Positions 25,738 through 35,784 of a stretch of DNA of 64,000 bases are shown one piece after another (position 1 is the stretch's first letter; the number at the start of each line of letters is the position of its first letter). This DNA comes from Desulfonema magnum (lineage in GTDB: Bacteria > Desulfobacterota > Desulfobacteria > Desulfobacterales > 4be13), in contig NZ_CP061800.1 of the NCBI RefSeq assembly GCF_017377395.1, forward strand, positions 3,927,633-3,991,632, written 5' to 3'. The translations under genes and the position numbers were made by a program. The notes below the pieces were generated by a model, which was given only the letters and a program-made list of their open reading frames with translations, was not told the origin of the DNA and made no database searches.

Positions 25738-26133
25738 AAAATTTTTCCTCCTTTTGCACACTGATTATACGAATTCGCCCGTCATTGTCTGTATGTGCCA
25801 AAATCAGAAGTCTTCCGTTCTCTGATAACCCGCTGGTGATAAGTACCTGACCATAAGTTTTCAATATTTGCCCGGGAAGAAACCCGGCTTTTTTCCCGGA
25901 ATGACCCGCCGCCCGTGAAGGAAAAAGCCGGGTTTCTCAGCGGTTCTCGGAAAAAAGATATATAAAAAACTTTTGCTCAGGTACTTATATCGCTCCTCAT
26001 CACTTGAATGCTCCTCATCAACAACTGTTATAAATTTGGGATCATTAAATACTGACTTTGCCTCATCAAATGATACCCGATGTTTTTTTATATTCTTTGC
26101 AGCCTTGTTCTTATCCCACTCAAATGAATCCAG
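25721..26133 (-). pseudogene. brnT-like toxin gene interrupted by a MITE
   Basis: Minus strand, upstream part: DSFEWDKNKAAKNIKKHRVS, FDEAKSVFNDPKFITVVDEE, HSSDEERY. Downstream part after the MITE: ITSGLSENGRLLILAHTDND, GRIRIISVQKEEKFYEDSE, stop at 25721. Together these give the full BrnT pattern (FEWDxxKAxxNxxKH...DEERY-I...GLSxxGRLL...RIISxR). Removing the element and one TA joins Tyr and Ile in frame, so the MITE is the only visible lesion. The start may be CTG 26133 after TGAGG. It is inactive as it stands. Confidence 0.85.
25840..25987. mobile_element. MITE family 1, copy D, inside brnT
   Basis: TA-AGTACCTGACCATAAG at the left, TTTGCTCAGGTACT-TA at the right. The TA is duplicated: excision of 146 bp restores a continuous brnT frame. 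This fits TA-targeting transposition (IS630/Tc1-mariner type). Confidence 0.95.
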
Positions 26134-26290
26134 ATATACCTCAGATTATACAGCAAATATTAAAGCCGACGATTATCCGGAAATCATTAAACCCAATACT
26201 TTAATTAAATCCGTTTCAGGTAACTGGTCTGTCTAACATATAATGTATTTATCCGCAACAATTTTTTGAAATCTGAGTGGTTAAGAGCTG

Positions 26291-26323
26291 TTCCTAACAC
26301 TTAACACCTAACACCTAACACTT
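26291..26323 (-). repeat. CCTAACA/CTTAACA heptamer array
   Basis: CCTAACACTTAACACCTAAC followed by ACCTAACACTTC. It overlaps the last codons and stop of prmC, again a heptamer array at a gene end. Confidence 0.85.
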
Positions 26324-27205
26324 CTTCCTCATATGCACCACCCGGTCATGCCCCGCATAATCTTTTACAAAGACAATCTTCTCATAGCAGCCGCACTTCT
26401 CGGCAATCTTTCGGACGTCATCTTTCTGATCATGGCCGATTTCCAGCAGCAAATGCCCGCCTTTGACAAGATAAGCAGGTGCGGAACGGATAATATGCCT
26501 TACAGCATCAAGGCCGTCTGTGCCACCGTCCAGCGCCATCATGGGTTCGTATTTGTAAATCTCAGGCTCAAGCTGGCTGATAACCCGGGTGCGGATATAC
26601 GGCGGATTCGAAACAATCATATCAAAGGGACACAGACCAGGATTTAAAGGGCTGAACCAGTCTCCGGAAAAAAAATGAACACATGCCCCGACATCGTGAT
26701 TCACAGCATTTTTCCGGGCCAGTTCAGCCGCCTTTACTGAACGGTCACACGCAAAAAAAATACAATCCGGCCGTTCCGACGCCAGCGCGATGGTAATGGC
26801 CCCTGATCCTGTCCCAAGCTCCAATATGCGCTGAATCTCTGACTCCGGCAGAACAGAAAGAGCAGTATCAACCAGACGCTCAGTTTCAGGACGCGGAATA
26901 AGGACATCTGTTGTCACCGCAAGGTCCGCGGACCAGAATCCCTTTGACCCTACAATATACGCCACCGGCTCTCTCCTGACCCTTCTTTTTATCAAAGCTT
27001 TAAACTGTGCAAGCTCATCAGGACAAAGGGGTTTGTCATACTGGAGATACACATCAATCCGCTTTAAATTCAAAGCATGAGCAAGAAGTATCGCTGCATC
27101 GGATTTTGGGTTTTCTATATTATGGGATTTAAAATAAGAAATGGTCCAGCTGAGGACTTTACGGACGGTCCATTGAGGCTCCTCAATCTTTGCCTGTGTT
27201 TGCAT
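26315..27205 (-). CDS. prmC: release factor glutamine methyltransferase PrmC (HemK)
   Basis: Methylates the Gln of the GGQ motif of RF1/RF2. 296 residues with the SAM site [16 protein letters not shown] (about 126-141), and the catalytic NPPY in [11 protein letters not shown]. Typical length. It overlaps the end of prfA by 23 bp, so enzyme and substrate are coupled in one operon (rho-rpmE-prfA-prmC). The last residues HMRKKC end at a heptamer array that forms the stop region. Confidence 0.95.
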   Translation of the reverse strand: MQTQAKIEEPQWTVRKVLSWTISYFKSHNIENPKSDAAILLAHALNLKRIDVYLQYDKPLCPDELAQFKALIKRRVRREPVAYIVGSKGFWSADLAVTTDVLIPRPETERLVDTALSVLPESEIQRILELGTGSGAITIALASERPDCIFFACDRSVKAAELARKNAVNHDVGACVHFFSGDWFSPLNPGLCPFDMIVSNPPYIRTRVISQLEPEIYKYEPMMALDGGTDGLDAVRHIIRSAPAYLVKGGHLLLEIGHDQKDDVRKIAEKCGCYEKIVFVKDYAGHDRVVHMRKKC

Positions 27206-28259
27206 TCTGTAGCGCCTGCGCCTGATAAAAAGTTGTCAGTTCGTCAATGATTCCGTCTATGTCGCCTTGTAAAATGCCTTCCAGTTTGTAGAGCGTCAGT
27301 CCGATACGATGGTCCGTCACCCTTCCCTGAGGAAAATTATAGGTTCTGATTCTTCCGCTTCTGTCTCCGGTTCCCACCTGGCTTTTTCGCTGTTCAGAAC
27401 GCTTCTCATTCTGTTCAGTCACCATTTTGTCAAGAAGACGCGCACGCAATACTTTCATGGCCTTGGCTTTGTTTTTCCACTGGGATTTTTCATCCTGGCA
27501 TGTGACCACCAGGCCCGTGGGAAGATGGGTAAGACGCACTGCCGAATCCGTCGTATTGACAGACTGCCCCCCCGGACCGGTCGAACGATAGACATCCACC
27601 TTGATTTCGTTCGGATCAATATTCAGTTCAACCTCTTCCGCTTCCGGCAAAACCGCCACTGTCACGGCAGAGGTGTGAATACGCCCCTGGGTCTCAGTTG
27701 TGGGCACACGCTGAACCCGATGCGTACCGCTTTCATATTTGAACCGGCTGTATGCCCCCTTGCCATGAATCATGGCAATCACTTCTTTCAGCCCGCCGAC
27801 ACCGGTGGAATGCTCGCTCATGATCTCCACTTTCCATCTTCTGGCCTCGGCATACCTGCCATACATTTTAAAAAGGTCGCTGGCAAACAGACCGGCTTCC
27901 TCTCCGCCTGTGCCTGCCCGTATCTCAATCAGAACATTCTTCTCATCATTGGGGTCCCGGGGCATCAGAAGCTTTTTGAGATTATCCTCAAGCTTGTCTT
28001 TCTCAAAGGTGAGGGTTTCAATCTCGTCCCGGGCCATCTCTTTTATATCGGGGTCTGTGTCCTTTAACAGTTCTCTGCTGTCATCAATATCTTTTACAAT
28101 TTTCTGATGCTCTCTGAAAACCGTTACAATCTTGTTAAGGTCAGCATGCTCCCGGGAATATTTCTGGTATGCTTCGCGGTCCTTAACGATTTTCGGATCA
28201 CTTAAAAGCGTTTCAATCTCTGAAAAGCGTGCTTCAACTCCTTTTAATTTATCAAACAT
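27183..28259 (-). CDS. prfA: peptide chain release factor 1
   Basis: Recognises UAA/UAG. 358 residues with the catalytic [20 protein letters not shown] (GGQ near residue 231) and the conserved [20 protein letters not shown]. Operon position between rpmE and prmC is the usual RF1 context, which supports prfA rather than prfB; no frameshift site is present. Confidence 0.96.
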   Translation of the reverse strand: MFDKLKGVEARFSEIETLLSDPKIVKDREAYQKYSREHADLNKIVTVFREHQKIVKDIDDSRELLKDTDPDIKEMARDEIETLTFEKDKLEDNLKKLLMPRDPNDEKNVLIEIRAGTGGEEAGLFASDLFKMYGRYAEARRWKVEIMSEHSTGVGGLKEVIAMIHGKGAYSRFKYESGTHRVQRVPTTETQGRIHTSAVTVAVLPEAEEVELNIDPNEIKVDVYRSTGPGGQSVNTTDSAVRLTHLPTGLVVTCQDEKSQWKNKAKAMKVLRARLLDKMVTEQNEKRSEQRKSQVGTGDRSGRIRTYNFPQGRVTDHRIGLTLYKLEGILQGDIDGIIDELTTFYQAQALQNANTGKD

Positions 28260-28262
28260 ATA

Positions 28263-28493
28263 TTACTCGGACTGCTTCTTCTGAATGTTTGCGTATTCCT
28301 TGCCATATTTCCTGTGAAAGCGCTCAATCCGACCCGCAGTATCAATCAGTTTTTGCTTACCTGTAAAAAAAGGATGACATTTTGAACAGATTTCAACTCG
28401 GATATCTGATTTTGTTGATCCGACTTTAAAAACATTTCCACATGCACACTTTGCCTCTGTCTGAACATACTTAGGATGAATACCTTTTTTCAT
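28263..28493 (-). CDS. rpmE: 50S ribosomal protein L31 (zinc-binding form)
   Basis: 76 residues, [20 protein letters not shown], with four cysteines in CACG and CSKCHP, so it is the zinc-containing C+ type. It lies 3 bp before prfA and downstream of rho in a conserved cluster. Confidence 0.96.
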   Translation of the reverse strand: MKKGIHPKYVQTEAKCACGNVFKVGSTKSDIRVEICSKCHPFFTGKQKLIDTAGRIERFHRKYGKEYANIQKKQSE

Positions 28494-28553
28494 TCGCTTT
28501 TTTCAACTCCTTTTTCATATTTTTTCAGAAACCATATATTCCGGTTTTTTCCG

Positions 28554-29801
28554 CTATGCATTCATTGCATTCAGAAATTCCTTATTATCCTTGGTTCCGT
28601 TCATTTTTTCAAGCAAAAATTCCAAACTGTCAACAGGATTCAATGAGGAAAGAAGTTTTCTTAAAATCCAGGTCCGATTCAGGATATCCTGAGTCAGCAG
28701 AAGTTCTTCTTTCCGCGTGCCTGATTTCTTAATATCAATTGCAGGAAACAGACGTTTGTCGGAAAGTCTCCGGTCCAGCTGAAGTTCCATATTGCCGGTT
28801 CCCTTGAATTCTTCGAAAATCACCTCGTCCATGCGGCTTCCCGTATCAATAAGGGCGGTTGCAATAATGGTAAGACTTCCCCCTTCCTCGATATTTCTGG
28901 CAGCCCCGAAAAAACGTTTGGGACGCTGAAGCGCGTTTGAATCCACACCACCTGAAAGAATCTTTCCGCTGGGAGGCACAACAGAGTTATATGCACGCGC
29001 GAGACGGGTAATGCTGTCCAAAAGAATCACCACATCTTTCTTATGTTCCACCAGACGTTTGGCCTTGTCAATCACCATCTCAGCCACCTGGACATGCCTT
29101 TCCGCAGGCTCATCAAAAGTGGAGCTGATGACTTCCCCCTGCACGGACCGCTCCATGTCTGTGACCTCTTCAGGACGTTCATCAATCAGCAAAACAAACA
29201 GCACTATATCCTTGTGGTTGTTTGTGATGCTGTTGGCAATAAATTGTAAAAGCATTGTTTTTCCTGACCGGGGAGGAGACACAATCAGACCCCGCTGACC
29301 AAAACCAATGGGAGTCAGCAGATCCATGATTCGGGTGGAGTAGTTTTCCGGGTCGGTTTCAAGGGCTATTTTTCTGTCAGGATAAAGAGGAGTGAGGTTG
29401 TCAAAGAGTATCTTTTCCCTTGCCACTTCCGGGTCTTCATAATTTATAGCCTCTACTTTCAAAAGCGCAAAGTATCGTTCCGATTCTTTTGGCTGACGGA
29501 TCTGGCCTGATACCGTGTCACCAGTTCTCAGGTTAAAACGGCGTATCTGGGAAGGTGATACATAAATATCATCCGGGCCTGGCAGGTAATTGGAAGTCGG
29601 GGCCCTCAGAAATCCGAATCCGTCCGGCAGTATTTCCAGTGTGCCCTCCCCGAATATCAAGCCATTCTTTTCGATATGAGCCTGGAGCAGGGCGAAAATA
29701 AGCTCCTGCTTTTTCATCCCGGCAGCCCCCTCGATGTTGAATTCTTTGGCTATCTGGGTCAGTTCGCTGATTTTTTTGTCTTTAAGTTCTACAATGTTCA
29801 T
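28554..29801 (-). CDS. rho: transcription termination factor Rho
   Basis: 415 residues. Rho N-domain ([20 protein letters not shown]), the primary RNA-binding cold-shock-like domain ([31 protein letters not shown] in parts), Walker [11 protein letters not shown] near 178, Walker [20 protein letters not shown], and the R-finger region [10 protein letters not shown]. Length is typical. First gene of the minus-strand rho-rpmE-prfA-prmC cluster, with a long untranslated upstream region. Confidence 0.97.
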   Translation of the reverse strand: MNIVELKDKKISELTQIAKEFNIEGAAGMKKQELIFALLQAHIEKNGLIFGEGTLEILPDGFGFLRAPTSNYLPGPDDIYVSPSQIRRFNLRTGDTVSGQIRQPKESERYFALLKVEAINYEDPEVAREKILFDNLTPLYPDRKIALETDPENYSTRIMDLLTPIGFGQRGLIVSPPRSGKTMLLQFIANSITNNHKDIVLFVLLIDERPEEVTDMERSVQGEVISSTFDEPAERHVQVAEMVIDKAKRLVEHKKDVVILLDSITRLARAYNSVVPPSGKILSGGVDSNALQRPKRFFGAARNIEEGGSLTIIATALIDTGSRMDEVIFEEFKGTGNMELQLDRRLSDKRLFPAIDIKKSGTRKEELLLTQDILNRTWILRKLLSSLNPVDSLEFLLEKMNGTKDNKEFLNAMNA

Positions 29802-30310
29802 GAAACATTACTCCGCTAAGTTAATTATATTTTTCCGGTTGTCCTTCCGGAAGTAAGAGCATATTCGAAAAGAAAGAACACTCTGTTTTTCTGCTTTGGA
29901 TAATAGAAAACGACAGATAAACTCCGTACAGCTTGCGCTGACCGGAGTCTGATTTATAATCGCCCTGTACAAGGTGATTGACGGACCGGATCTGTTTTTT
30001 TGACTATTAGGAGAAATATGTGTGCGTTGTGATTTACGTCAGAAGATTTTAATAATGGTATTCTCACTAACAGGCGGGCTTAATGCCTTGATCTAACATA
30101 ACTGATTATACGATGATTTTATGACTTGTCAAGACCTTTCGATATTTTTTATGCGTTTTTGATAAAATATCCTGCAAACGAACGCAAATGACAAACTATC
30201 TCAATTTAATCCGAAATAAATACCTGAATCTGAAATTTCTGTATCTTTCCGATAGTTACCGGACTCAGATAAAAAAGTGTCAGTTATTCACGGCCGAAGA
30301 TGGCACAGCT
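29802..30310. other. non-coding region upstream of rho
   Basis: No gene supported. Holds small hairpins (for example ACTCCG at 29922 pairing with CGGAGT near 29951) that may belong to the rho leader. A minus-strand frame at 30284-30481 has no ribosome binding site or family features. Confidence 0.5.
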
Positions 30311-30339
30311 TGATAATGATATTTTAATTCTTATCATTA
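30311..30339 (+). promoter_or_regulatory. possible Fur box upstream of feoAB
   Basis: TGATAATGATATTTTAATTC followed by TTATCATTA: the half site GATAATGAT matches Fur consensus exactly and an inverted ATCATTA follows after 12 bp. It lies 120 bp upstream of a sigma-70-like promoter preceding feoA, an iron-uptake operon. Confidence 0.45.
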
Positions 30340-30458
30340 AAATATTACGGATTCTGAAAGATTTTAAAACCTCGGATAATTCCCCGAAGAGACACATCAG
30401 GGATGGCATCCTGCGCCCATCTTCCTCGGAATCATTTATCTCTTTGTCAAAAAAGTGC

Positions 30459-30487
30459 TTGACATAAGTTAGGCAGCTCATTATAAG
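30459..30487 (+). promoter_or_regulatory. sigma-70-like promoter for feoAB
   Basis: TTGACA at 30459-30464, 17 bp spacer, TATAAG at 30482-30487. Transcription would start near 30494, giving a leader of about 200 nt before feoA. Confidence 0.5.
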
Positions 30488-30695
30488 TTCGGCTTTCCAA
30501 AGATAATAAGCCGCGGATTATCTGTTTTGGCTGAAGCATATTTTCAATTATACAGCAAATCATAAAATATGTGCGAAAATTACAAAAAATCGGATAAGAA
30601 AAAAAAGCAGCACCCTTTGTTATACGAATTTCCTGTAATTTTTTATTCTTAAAATTGAACTGTTATTTAATATTTTTTTTACGGAGGTTTATGAC

Positions 30696-30929
30696 ATGGC
30701 CCGATTAATGATGCGAAATATGGATGATAATCAATCCGGAACCATATCTGCTGTAAAAGTGAGTGGTGAACTCGGAAGGCGTATCCGAGATATGGGGCTT
30801 GTTCCCGGAACAGATATCAGAGTCCAGGGCAGAGCGCCGCTGTACGACCCTGTGGCCCTGAGAGTAAGAGGATTCACACTGACCCTGAGAAACAACGAGG
30901 CAGAACACATTGAAGTTGAGGTATGTTGA
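30696..30929 (+). CDS. feoA: ferrous iron transport protein FeoA
   Basis: 77 residues, SH3-like: LGRRIRDMGLVPGTDIRV and DPVALRVRGFTLTLRNNEA. Cytosolic accessory protein for FeoB. GGAGG site before ATG 30696. It overlaps the feoB start by 7 bp. Confidence 0.95.
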   Translation: MARLMMRNMDDNQSGTISAVKVSGELGRRIRDMGLVPGTDIRVQGRAPLYDPVALRVRGFTLTLRNNEAEHIEVEVC

Positions 30930-33151
30930 AAAATATGGAAGCAACAATCGCCTTAGGCGGAAATCCGAATTCCGGCAAGACGACCCTTTTTAACGAACTG
31001 ACCGGAGCCCGCCAGCATGTGGGAAATTACCCGGGAGTCACGGTGGAAAAAAAGGAAGGCATCTATATTCAAAATGAATATCATATGCGCATTGTGGATC
31101 TTCCCGGGACCTATTCTCTCACCGCGTATTCCGTGGAAGAGGTTGTTGCCAGGGATTTTCTGGTGAATGAAAAACCGGAAGTCATTATCAATATCGTTGA
31201 TGCCTCCAACCTGGAACGAAACCTCTACCTGACACTCCAGTTTCTTGAACGGGGTATTCCCATGTGCGTGGCGCTGAATATGATAGATGTGGCCAAAAGC
31301 CGGGGAATTAAAATAGATGAGAAAAGACTTTCCAAACTGCTGGGGGTTCCGGTTATCCCTATTATCGCCCGTAACGGCTATGGAAAACATGATCTCATGC
31401 TCGCTGCCGCCGACCTGTCCGTGGAAAAAAAACAGATGACGCCGCTTCAGATATCCTACGGAGATGATCTGGACCGAACCTTTATTGAGATGGAAAAGGA
31501 AATCAGGGCCAATGATTTTCTGACAGGGACTTATCCTGCCCGCTGGACCGCCTTGAAATATATGGAAAATGACGAACTGATTTTGTCCAAAGGTCAGAAA
31601 CAGAATTCCGAGGTGGCCGCGAAACTTGAAAACATGGTGAAAAATGTATCTGTTCATCTCCAGGAAACTGTGGACACCTACCCTGAAGCTATGATTGCGG
31701 ATTATCGCTATGGCTATATCAGTTCCATTATCAAACAGGGAATCATCCGAAAAAAAGGGGATGAGCAGAACAGACTTTATACCTCTGATAAGATTGACAG
31801 GGTGCTGACCAACCGGTTTATGGGGCCGCTGATCATGCTTCTGGTGCTTCTGGTGCTTTATCAGTTTGTATTTACTTATAGTGAAGTACCTGTGGGATGG
31901 GTTGAAAGTTTTTTTGGCTGGCTGGGTCATCTGGCATCTGAAAATTTGGCTGACGGTCTTCTCAGGTCCCTTGTTGTTTCAGGAATTATTGACGGTGTAG
32001 GCGGTGTCCTGGGATTTGCCCCTCTGATCATGTTCATGTTTTTCGGTATTTCACTGTTGGAGGATTCCGGCTATCTGGCCAGAGTGGCTTTTATGCTGGA
32101 CAGGATATTCATGATTTTCGGTCTCCATGGCAGTTCTGTCATGGCTTATATCATATCCGGAGGGATTGCCGGCGGGTGCGCTGTTCCCGGTGTCATGGCA
32201 ACCCGGACGCTCAGATCCCCCCGCGAACGCCTGGCCACGCTGCTCACCGCACCTTTTATGAACTGCGGCGCGAAACTGCCCATATTTGCGCTTCTGATTG
32301 CAGCTTTTTTTTCAGAAAGCAAGGGAACGCTCATGTTCTTTTTCACTCTTATTTCCTGGGGCGGCGCTCTGATTGTCGCAAAATTCCTGCGCCTTACGGT
32401 CATCAGGGGAGCGCCGACCCCTTTTGTCATGGAACTTCCCCCTTATCGTCTGCCCACCTTCAAGGGTCTGGTCATTCATACTTGGGAAAGAACTTGGCAG
32501 TATGTTAAAAAAGCGGGAACAGTGATTCTGGGAATTTCCATTATTATATGGGCCATGATGACCTTTCCGACTTTGCCGGATTCAAAAGTGCAGGATTTTG
32601 AACGTAAGCAAGAGGCACTCAGAGGGGCAGCTCCGTCCGCCATTGTTCTGGAATTTGAATCTGCCGATAAAGGTGCCGAGCTTTCTGCCGAGGCTCAGAA
32701 ATTAAAAGAACGACTAAAAGTAATTCATTCAAAAAAAGCAGAAACTGCTTTAAGGTATTCCATCGCCGGCCGCATCGGCACTGCCTTGGAAAAGATCACA
32801 CAATTCGCCGGATTTGACTGGCGTACCAATATTGCCCTGTTAGGCGGCTTTGCGGCAAAGGAAGTGGTGGTCTCAACCCTGGGCACGGCTTACTCTCTGG
32901 GCGAAGTTGATCCTGAAGAAAGTGAGTCGCTTTCCGAAACTTTGGCTAATTCCCCTGCCTGGAGTCCGCTGGTGGCATTCAGTCTGATCATTTTTATCAT
33001 GTTCTATGCGCCCTGTTTTGCCACGGTGGTATGTATCGTCAAGGAAGCCGGAACATGGAAATGGGGGGTTTTCTCCATGGGGTTCAACACACTGCTGGCT
33101 TTCACACTGGCAACCCTGATCTTTCAGGCGGGATCTCTCCTGGGATATTAA
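30923..33151 (+). CDS. feoB: ferrous iron transporter FeoB
   Basis: Fe(II) uptake across the inner membrane. 742 residues. G domain: GGNPNSGKTTLFNELTG (G1), GVTVEKKEG (G2), DLPGTYSL (G3), NMID (G4). The membrane part has two Gate motifs (GGIAGGCAVPGVMATRTLRSPRERL and FMNCGAKLPIFALL in parts) and ends with several transmembrane helices. Start ATG 30923 overlaps feoA; ATG 30935 is an alternative with little difference. The gene ends 6 bp before a REP array, which may protect or terminate the mRNA. Confidence 0.96.
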   Translation: MLKNMEATIALGGNPNSGKTTLFNELTGARQHVGNYPGVTVEKKEGIYIQNEYHMRIVDLPGTYSLTAYSVEEVVARDFLVNEKPEVIINIVDASNLERNLYLTLQFLERGIPMCVALNMIDVAKSRGIKIDEKRLSKLLGVPVIPIIARNGYGKHDLMLAAADLSVEKKQMTPLQISYGDDLDRTFIEMEKEIRANDFLTGTYPARWTALKYMENDELILSKGQKQNSEVAAKLENMVKNVSVHLQETVDTYPEAMIADYRYGYISSIIKQGIIRKKGDEQNRLYTSDKIDRVLTNRFMGPLIMLLVLLVLYQFVFTYSEVPVGWVESFFGWLGHLASENLADGLLRSLVVSGIIDGVGGVLGFAPLIMFMFFGISLLEDSGYLARVAFMLDRIFMIFGLHGSSVMAYIISGGIAGGCAVPGVMATRTLRSPRERLATLLTAPFMNCGAKLPIFALLIAAFFSESKGTLMFFFTLISWGGALIVAKFLRLTVIRGAPTPFVMELPPYRLPTFKGLVIHTWERTWQYVKKAGTVILGISIIIWAMMTFPTLPDSKVQDFERKQEALRGAAPSAIVLEFESADKGAELSAEAQKLKERLKVIHSKKAETALRYSIAGRIGTALEKITQFAGFDWRTNIALLGGFAAKEVVVSTLGTAYSLGEVDPEESESLSETLANSPAWSPLVAFSLIIFIMFYAPCFATVVCIVKEAGTWKWGVFSMGFNTLLAFTLATLIFQAGSLLGY

Positions 33152-33157
33152 AGGATA

Positions 33158-33405
33158 CAAGTTCGTAGTTCCGCCTTTAGGCGGTGAAAAAAGTTCGTAG
33201 TTCCGCCTTTAGGCGGTGAAAAAAAGTTCGTAGTTCCGCCTTTAGGCGGTGAAAAAAGTTCGTAGTTCCGCCTTTAGGCGGTTTGATTCGTCCTTCGCAC
33301 ATTTCGGCCGAACCCGCCAACACCGCCTAAAGGCGGGACTACGAACTTTGAGGGGAATACGAACTTTGAGGGAACTACGAACTTTGAGGGAACCACGAAC
33401 TCGGG
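33158..33405. repeat. REP array 1 (GTTCGTAGTTCCGCC-TTTA-GGCGG units)
   Basis: Four forward palindromes, one inverted, and several half units (CTACGAACTTTGAGG). Each unit has the GTAG tetranucleotide at the 5' foot of a CCGCC/GGCGG hairpin, the layout typical of REPs recognised by RAYT transposases. It borders the RAYT gene directly. Confidence 0.93.
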
Positions 33406-33409
33406 CTGG

Positions 33410-34015
33410 CTATAAATCCGGATCATCCCATCCTTTTCCATAATCAAGCAGAGGATAATCCCTCCAACGTTGTAAGGCTTTCTCCCGTCCGACTTCTTTC
33501 AGATATTTTCTGGCACTGGAAAACGGCCAGTCCTGCCATCGCCTCACATACCCGTGATGAACCGGATTGTGAAGAACATAATTCAGTGTTGCCCAGTTAT
33601 GACGCTCCGAGCGTATTGCCCGGTCGGCGCATCTGTGCCAGCATTTTCGCCCGCGTCGGTTCTCCTCGCCGTTCCAGCGGAAGGATGTCCGCCCGTGCAA
33701 CTGACCGAGTTCCCCGACAGCCTCCCGGATACGGGGTGTGTCAACATGCAGATGATAATGATTAGGAAGCACGCACCAGGCCAGCACCTGTTCGGCATGC
33801 CTTGTCACTGAGCTTAACAATTCCTCCTCGAATTCTGCCATGCGCTCAAAGGTTTTTCCGATAATCGGCTGATGTTCATAGCAGGTTGCACTGATATGAT
33901 ACAGACGGCCCCGGGTTATGCGGTGAGGCGGCCCATGCCAGGGATAACCGCGGGCTTTTCTTCTTTTAATCGCTTCCGCCCGCTGCTCCGGTGTCATTTT
34001 TTTCCATTTGTACAT
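33410..34015 (-). CDS. rayT: REP-associated tyrosine transposase (RAYT, TnpA-REP)
   Basis: 201 residues of the Y1 transposase superfamily: RGRLYHISATCYEHQPIIG, the HUH motif VLPNHYHLHVDTP (about 108-120), and a C-terminal YVLHNPVHHGYVRRWQDWPFSSARKYL. These single-strand HUH enzymes cut and move REP palindromes. The gene sits between two arrays of one REP family, with divergent orientations on its two sides, so gene and repeats form a likely functional REP/RAYT unit. The catalytic Tyr should lie in the helix after the HUH motif; I cannot fix its number with certainty. Confidence 0.93.
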   Translation of the reverse strand: MYKWKKMTPEQRAEAIKRRKARGYPWHGPPHRITRGRLYHISATCYEHQPIIGKTFERMAEFEEELLSSVTRHAEQVLAWCVLPNHYHLHVDTPRIREAVGELGQLHGRTSFRWNGEENRRGRKCWHRCADRAIRSERHNWATLNYVLHNPVHHGYVRRWQDWPFSSARKYLKEVGREKALQRWRDYPLLDYGKGWDDPDL

Positions 34016-34030
34016 TTTTCATTTCCTTTA

Positions 34031-34237
34031 ATACAAGTTCGTAGTTCCGCCTTTAGGCGGCGAAAAAGTTCGTAGTTCCGCCTTTAGGCGGTTTGTGTGC
34101 GGATACATCCACCGGAACTACGAACTTTTGAGGTATTCACCGCCTAAAGGCGGAACTACGAACTTTTGAGGCATCCGCCGCCTAAAGGCGGAACTACGAA
34201 CTTTTTCGCCGCCTAAAGGCGGAACTACGAACTTTGG
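34031..34237. repeat. REP array 2
   Basis: Two forward and three inverted units of the same GTTCGTAGTTCCGCC family plus a half unit, directly upstream of the RAYT start. Confidence 0.93.
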
Positions 34238-34273
34238 GTTTGCTCTTTCTTTATCGGAAATCCTTGCGATTAT

Positions 34274-34450
34274 TTTCATATAAACGAGCATGCCCTGCCG
34301 GTCACAACGAACCATGAAAGTTTCGCAATTTTTCCTAACACCTAACACCTAACACCTGACACCTGACACCTAACACCTGACACCTGACACCTAACACTTG
34401 ACACTTTCATATAAACTCCCATGTCCTGCGGACACAACAAAGGATGAAAC
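34274..34450. repeat. CCTAACA heptamer array between two ~46 bp direct repeats
   Basis: About ten CCTAACA/CCTGACA units at 34332-34404. Left (34274-34320) and right (34405-34450) flanks are imperfect copies of one another, TTTCATATAAAC...CATG.CCTGC.GG.CACAAC...ATGAAA. This composite borders the IS110-family element. Confidence 0.85.
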
Positions 34451-34527
34451 TTTTGATTTTTGGTTCAAAATGTCATAACTACTCTCAGAATAAATATTTA
34501 TCAACAATTATAACAGGAAGGACGGTT

Positions 34528-35784
34528 ATGACTAAAAAATCAGACACCCCGATTATTTCAGTAATGCATCCCGTTTGTTGCGGACTGGACGTTCACAAGA
34601 ATATTATTTCAGCATGTCTTATTACTCTGAATCCCCTTGGCTCGCCGCAATATGAAGTGAGGGAATTCCCGACTTTTACAGACAGCCTTTTCCTTTTAAG
34701 GGACTGGCTGACCGACAATAATTGTCCGACAGTTGCAATGGAAAGTACAAGTGTGTATTGGCGTCCGGTTCACAATATCCTTGAAGGACATCTGGATGTT
34801 GTCCTGGTAAATGCGCGCCATATAAAAAATGTTCCCGGCAGAAAGACGGATACCGAGGACAGCAGATGGCTTGCCAATCTCCTTCGCCACGGGCTTGTGA
34901 AAGGCAGTTTTATTCCGGCAAAGGAAGTGAGACAATGGCGTGACCTGACAACGCTTCGGAAAAATTACACACAGACTCTCGGAGATTACAAGAGGCGTGT
35001 TCATAAACTGTTCGAGACCGCCAATATCAAAATCAGTTCTGTGGTGACCGATCTGTTCGGAGTGACAGGACGTAACCTGATCAGTCTCCTTTGTGACGAA
35101 GATGCGGATTTAAGCCTTGAAAATATTGAAAAATGTGCGAAAGGAAGTCTCGGTTCCAAAAGTGCGGAACTTCATCGCAGTATTCAGGGTTTTTTTGAAG
35201 ATCACCATCGTTTTCAGTTAAAACTGCTTATGGATACAATTGAGGCAACGGAGCGGAATATTAAATCCGTAACTGCCCGTCTTGCCAGGCTTATGAGGCC
35301 TCATCAGGAAGTTTTGGATCGTCTGGACGAAGTATACGGGATTAACACAGTGGCCGGTCAGTCAGTGCTCAGTCATATAGGATTCACACTGGAAGAATTC
35401 GGAAATGAGGCTGCTTTCTGTTCCTGGGCAGGACTTTGTCCCGGAAATAATGAAAGTGCCGGCAAGCGTAAAAGCGGCAGGTCCCCGGTCCGAAATCATC
35501 CCTTTAAAACAGTCATGGTTGAAATTGCATGGTCTGCCATTAAGAAGAGGGACTCATATTATAAGGACAAATATTATCGTATAAAATATCGGCGCGGAGC
35601 CAAAAAAGCTGTTGTCGCAGTTGCTCACAGCATAGCAAAGGGAATTTATCATATAATAAAATACGGAGAATCTTTTGAGGATCTGGGTAAAGGATATCTT
35701 TCCGGCAAAAATCAGGAAAAAAAGATAAACAGACTAAAAAAACAGGCCGCACAGTTAGGATATGACCTGGTTGCTTCCGCTTAA
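34528..35784 (+). CDS. IS110-family transposase
   Basis: Start ATG 34528 after AGGAAGGACGG; a longer frame to 34444 lacks a site. 418 residues. N-terminal RuvC-like DEDD domain: CCGLDVHKNIISACL, VAMESTSVYWRPV, VPGRKTDTEDSRWLANLLRHG; C-terminal Tnp20 domain with the serine-bearing LCPGNNESAGKRKSGR. These recombinases use a structured bridge (seeker) RNA from the element's non-coding end to choose the target. The gene is intact and probably active. The element's ends cannot be set by eye; it lies among REP arrays. Confidence 0.95.
   Translation: MTKKSDTPIISVMHPVCCGLDVHKNIISACLITLNPLGSPQYEVREFPTFTDSLFLLRDWLTDNNCPTVAMESTSVYWRPVHNILEGHLDVVLVNARHIKNVPGRKTDTEDSRWLANLLRHGLVKGSFIPAKEVRQWRDLTTLRKNYTQTLGDYKRRVHKLFETANIKISSVVTDLFGVTGRNLISLLCDEDADLSLENIEKCAKGSLGSKSAELHRSIQGFFEDHHRFQLKLLMDTIEATERNIKSVTARLARLMRPHQEVLDRLDEVYGINTVAGQSVLSHIGFTLEEFGNEAAFCSWAGLCPGNNESAGKRKSGRSPVRNHPFKTVMVEIAWSAIKKRDSYYKDKYYRIKYRRGAKKAVVAVAHSIAKGIYHIIKYGESFEDLGKGYLSGKNQEKKINRLKKQAAQLGYDLVASA

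Noticed and set aside
30284..30481. Minus-strand 65-codon frame upstream of feoA
   Set aside because: No ribosome binding site, overlaps the putative Fur site and promoter, no recognisable features.
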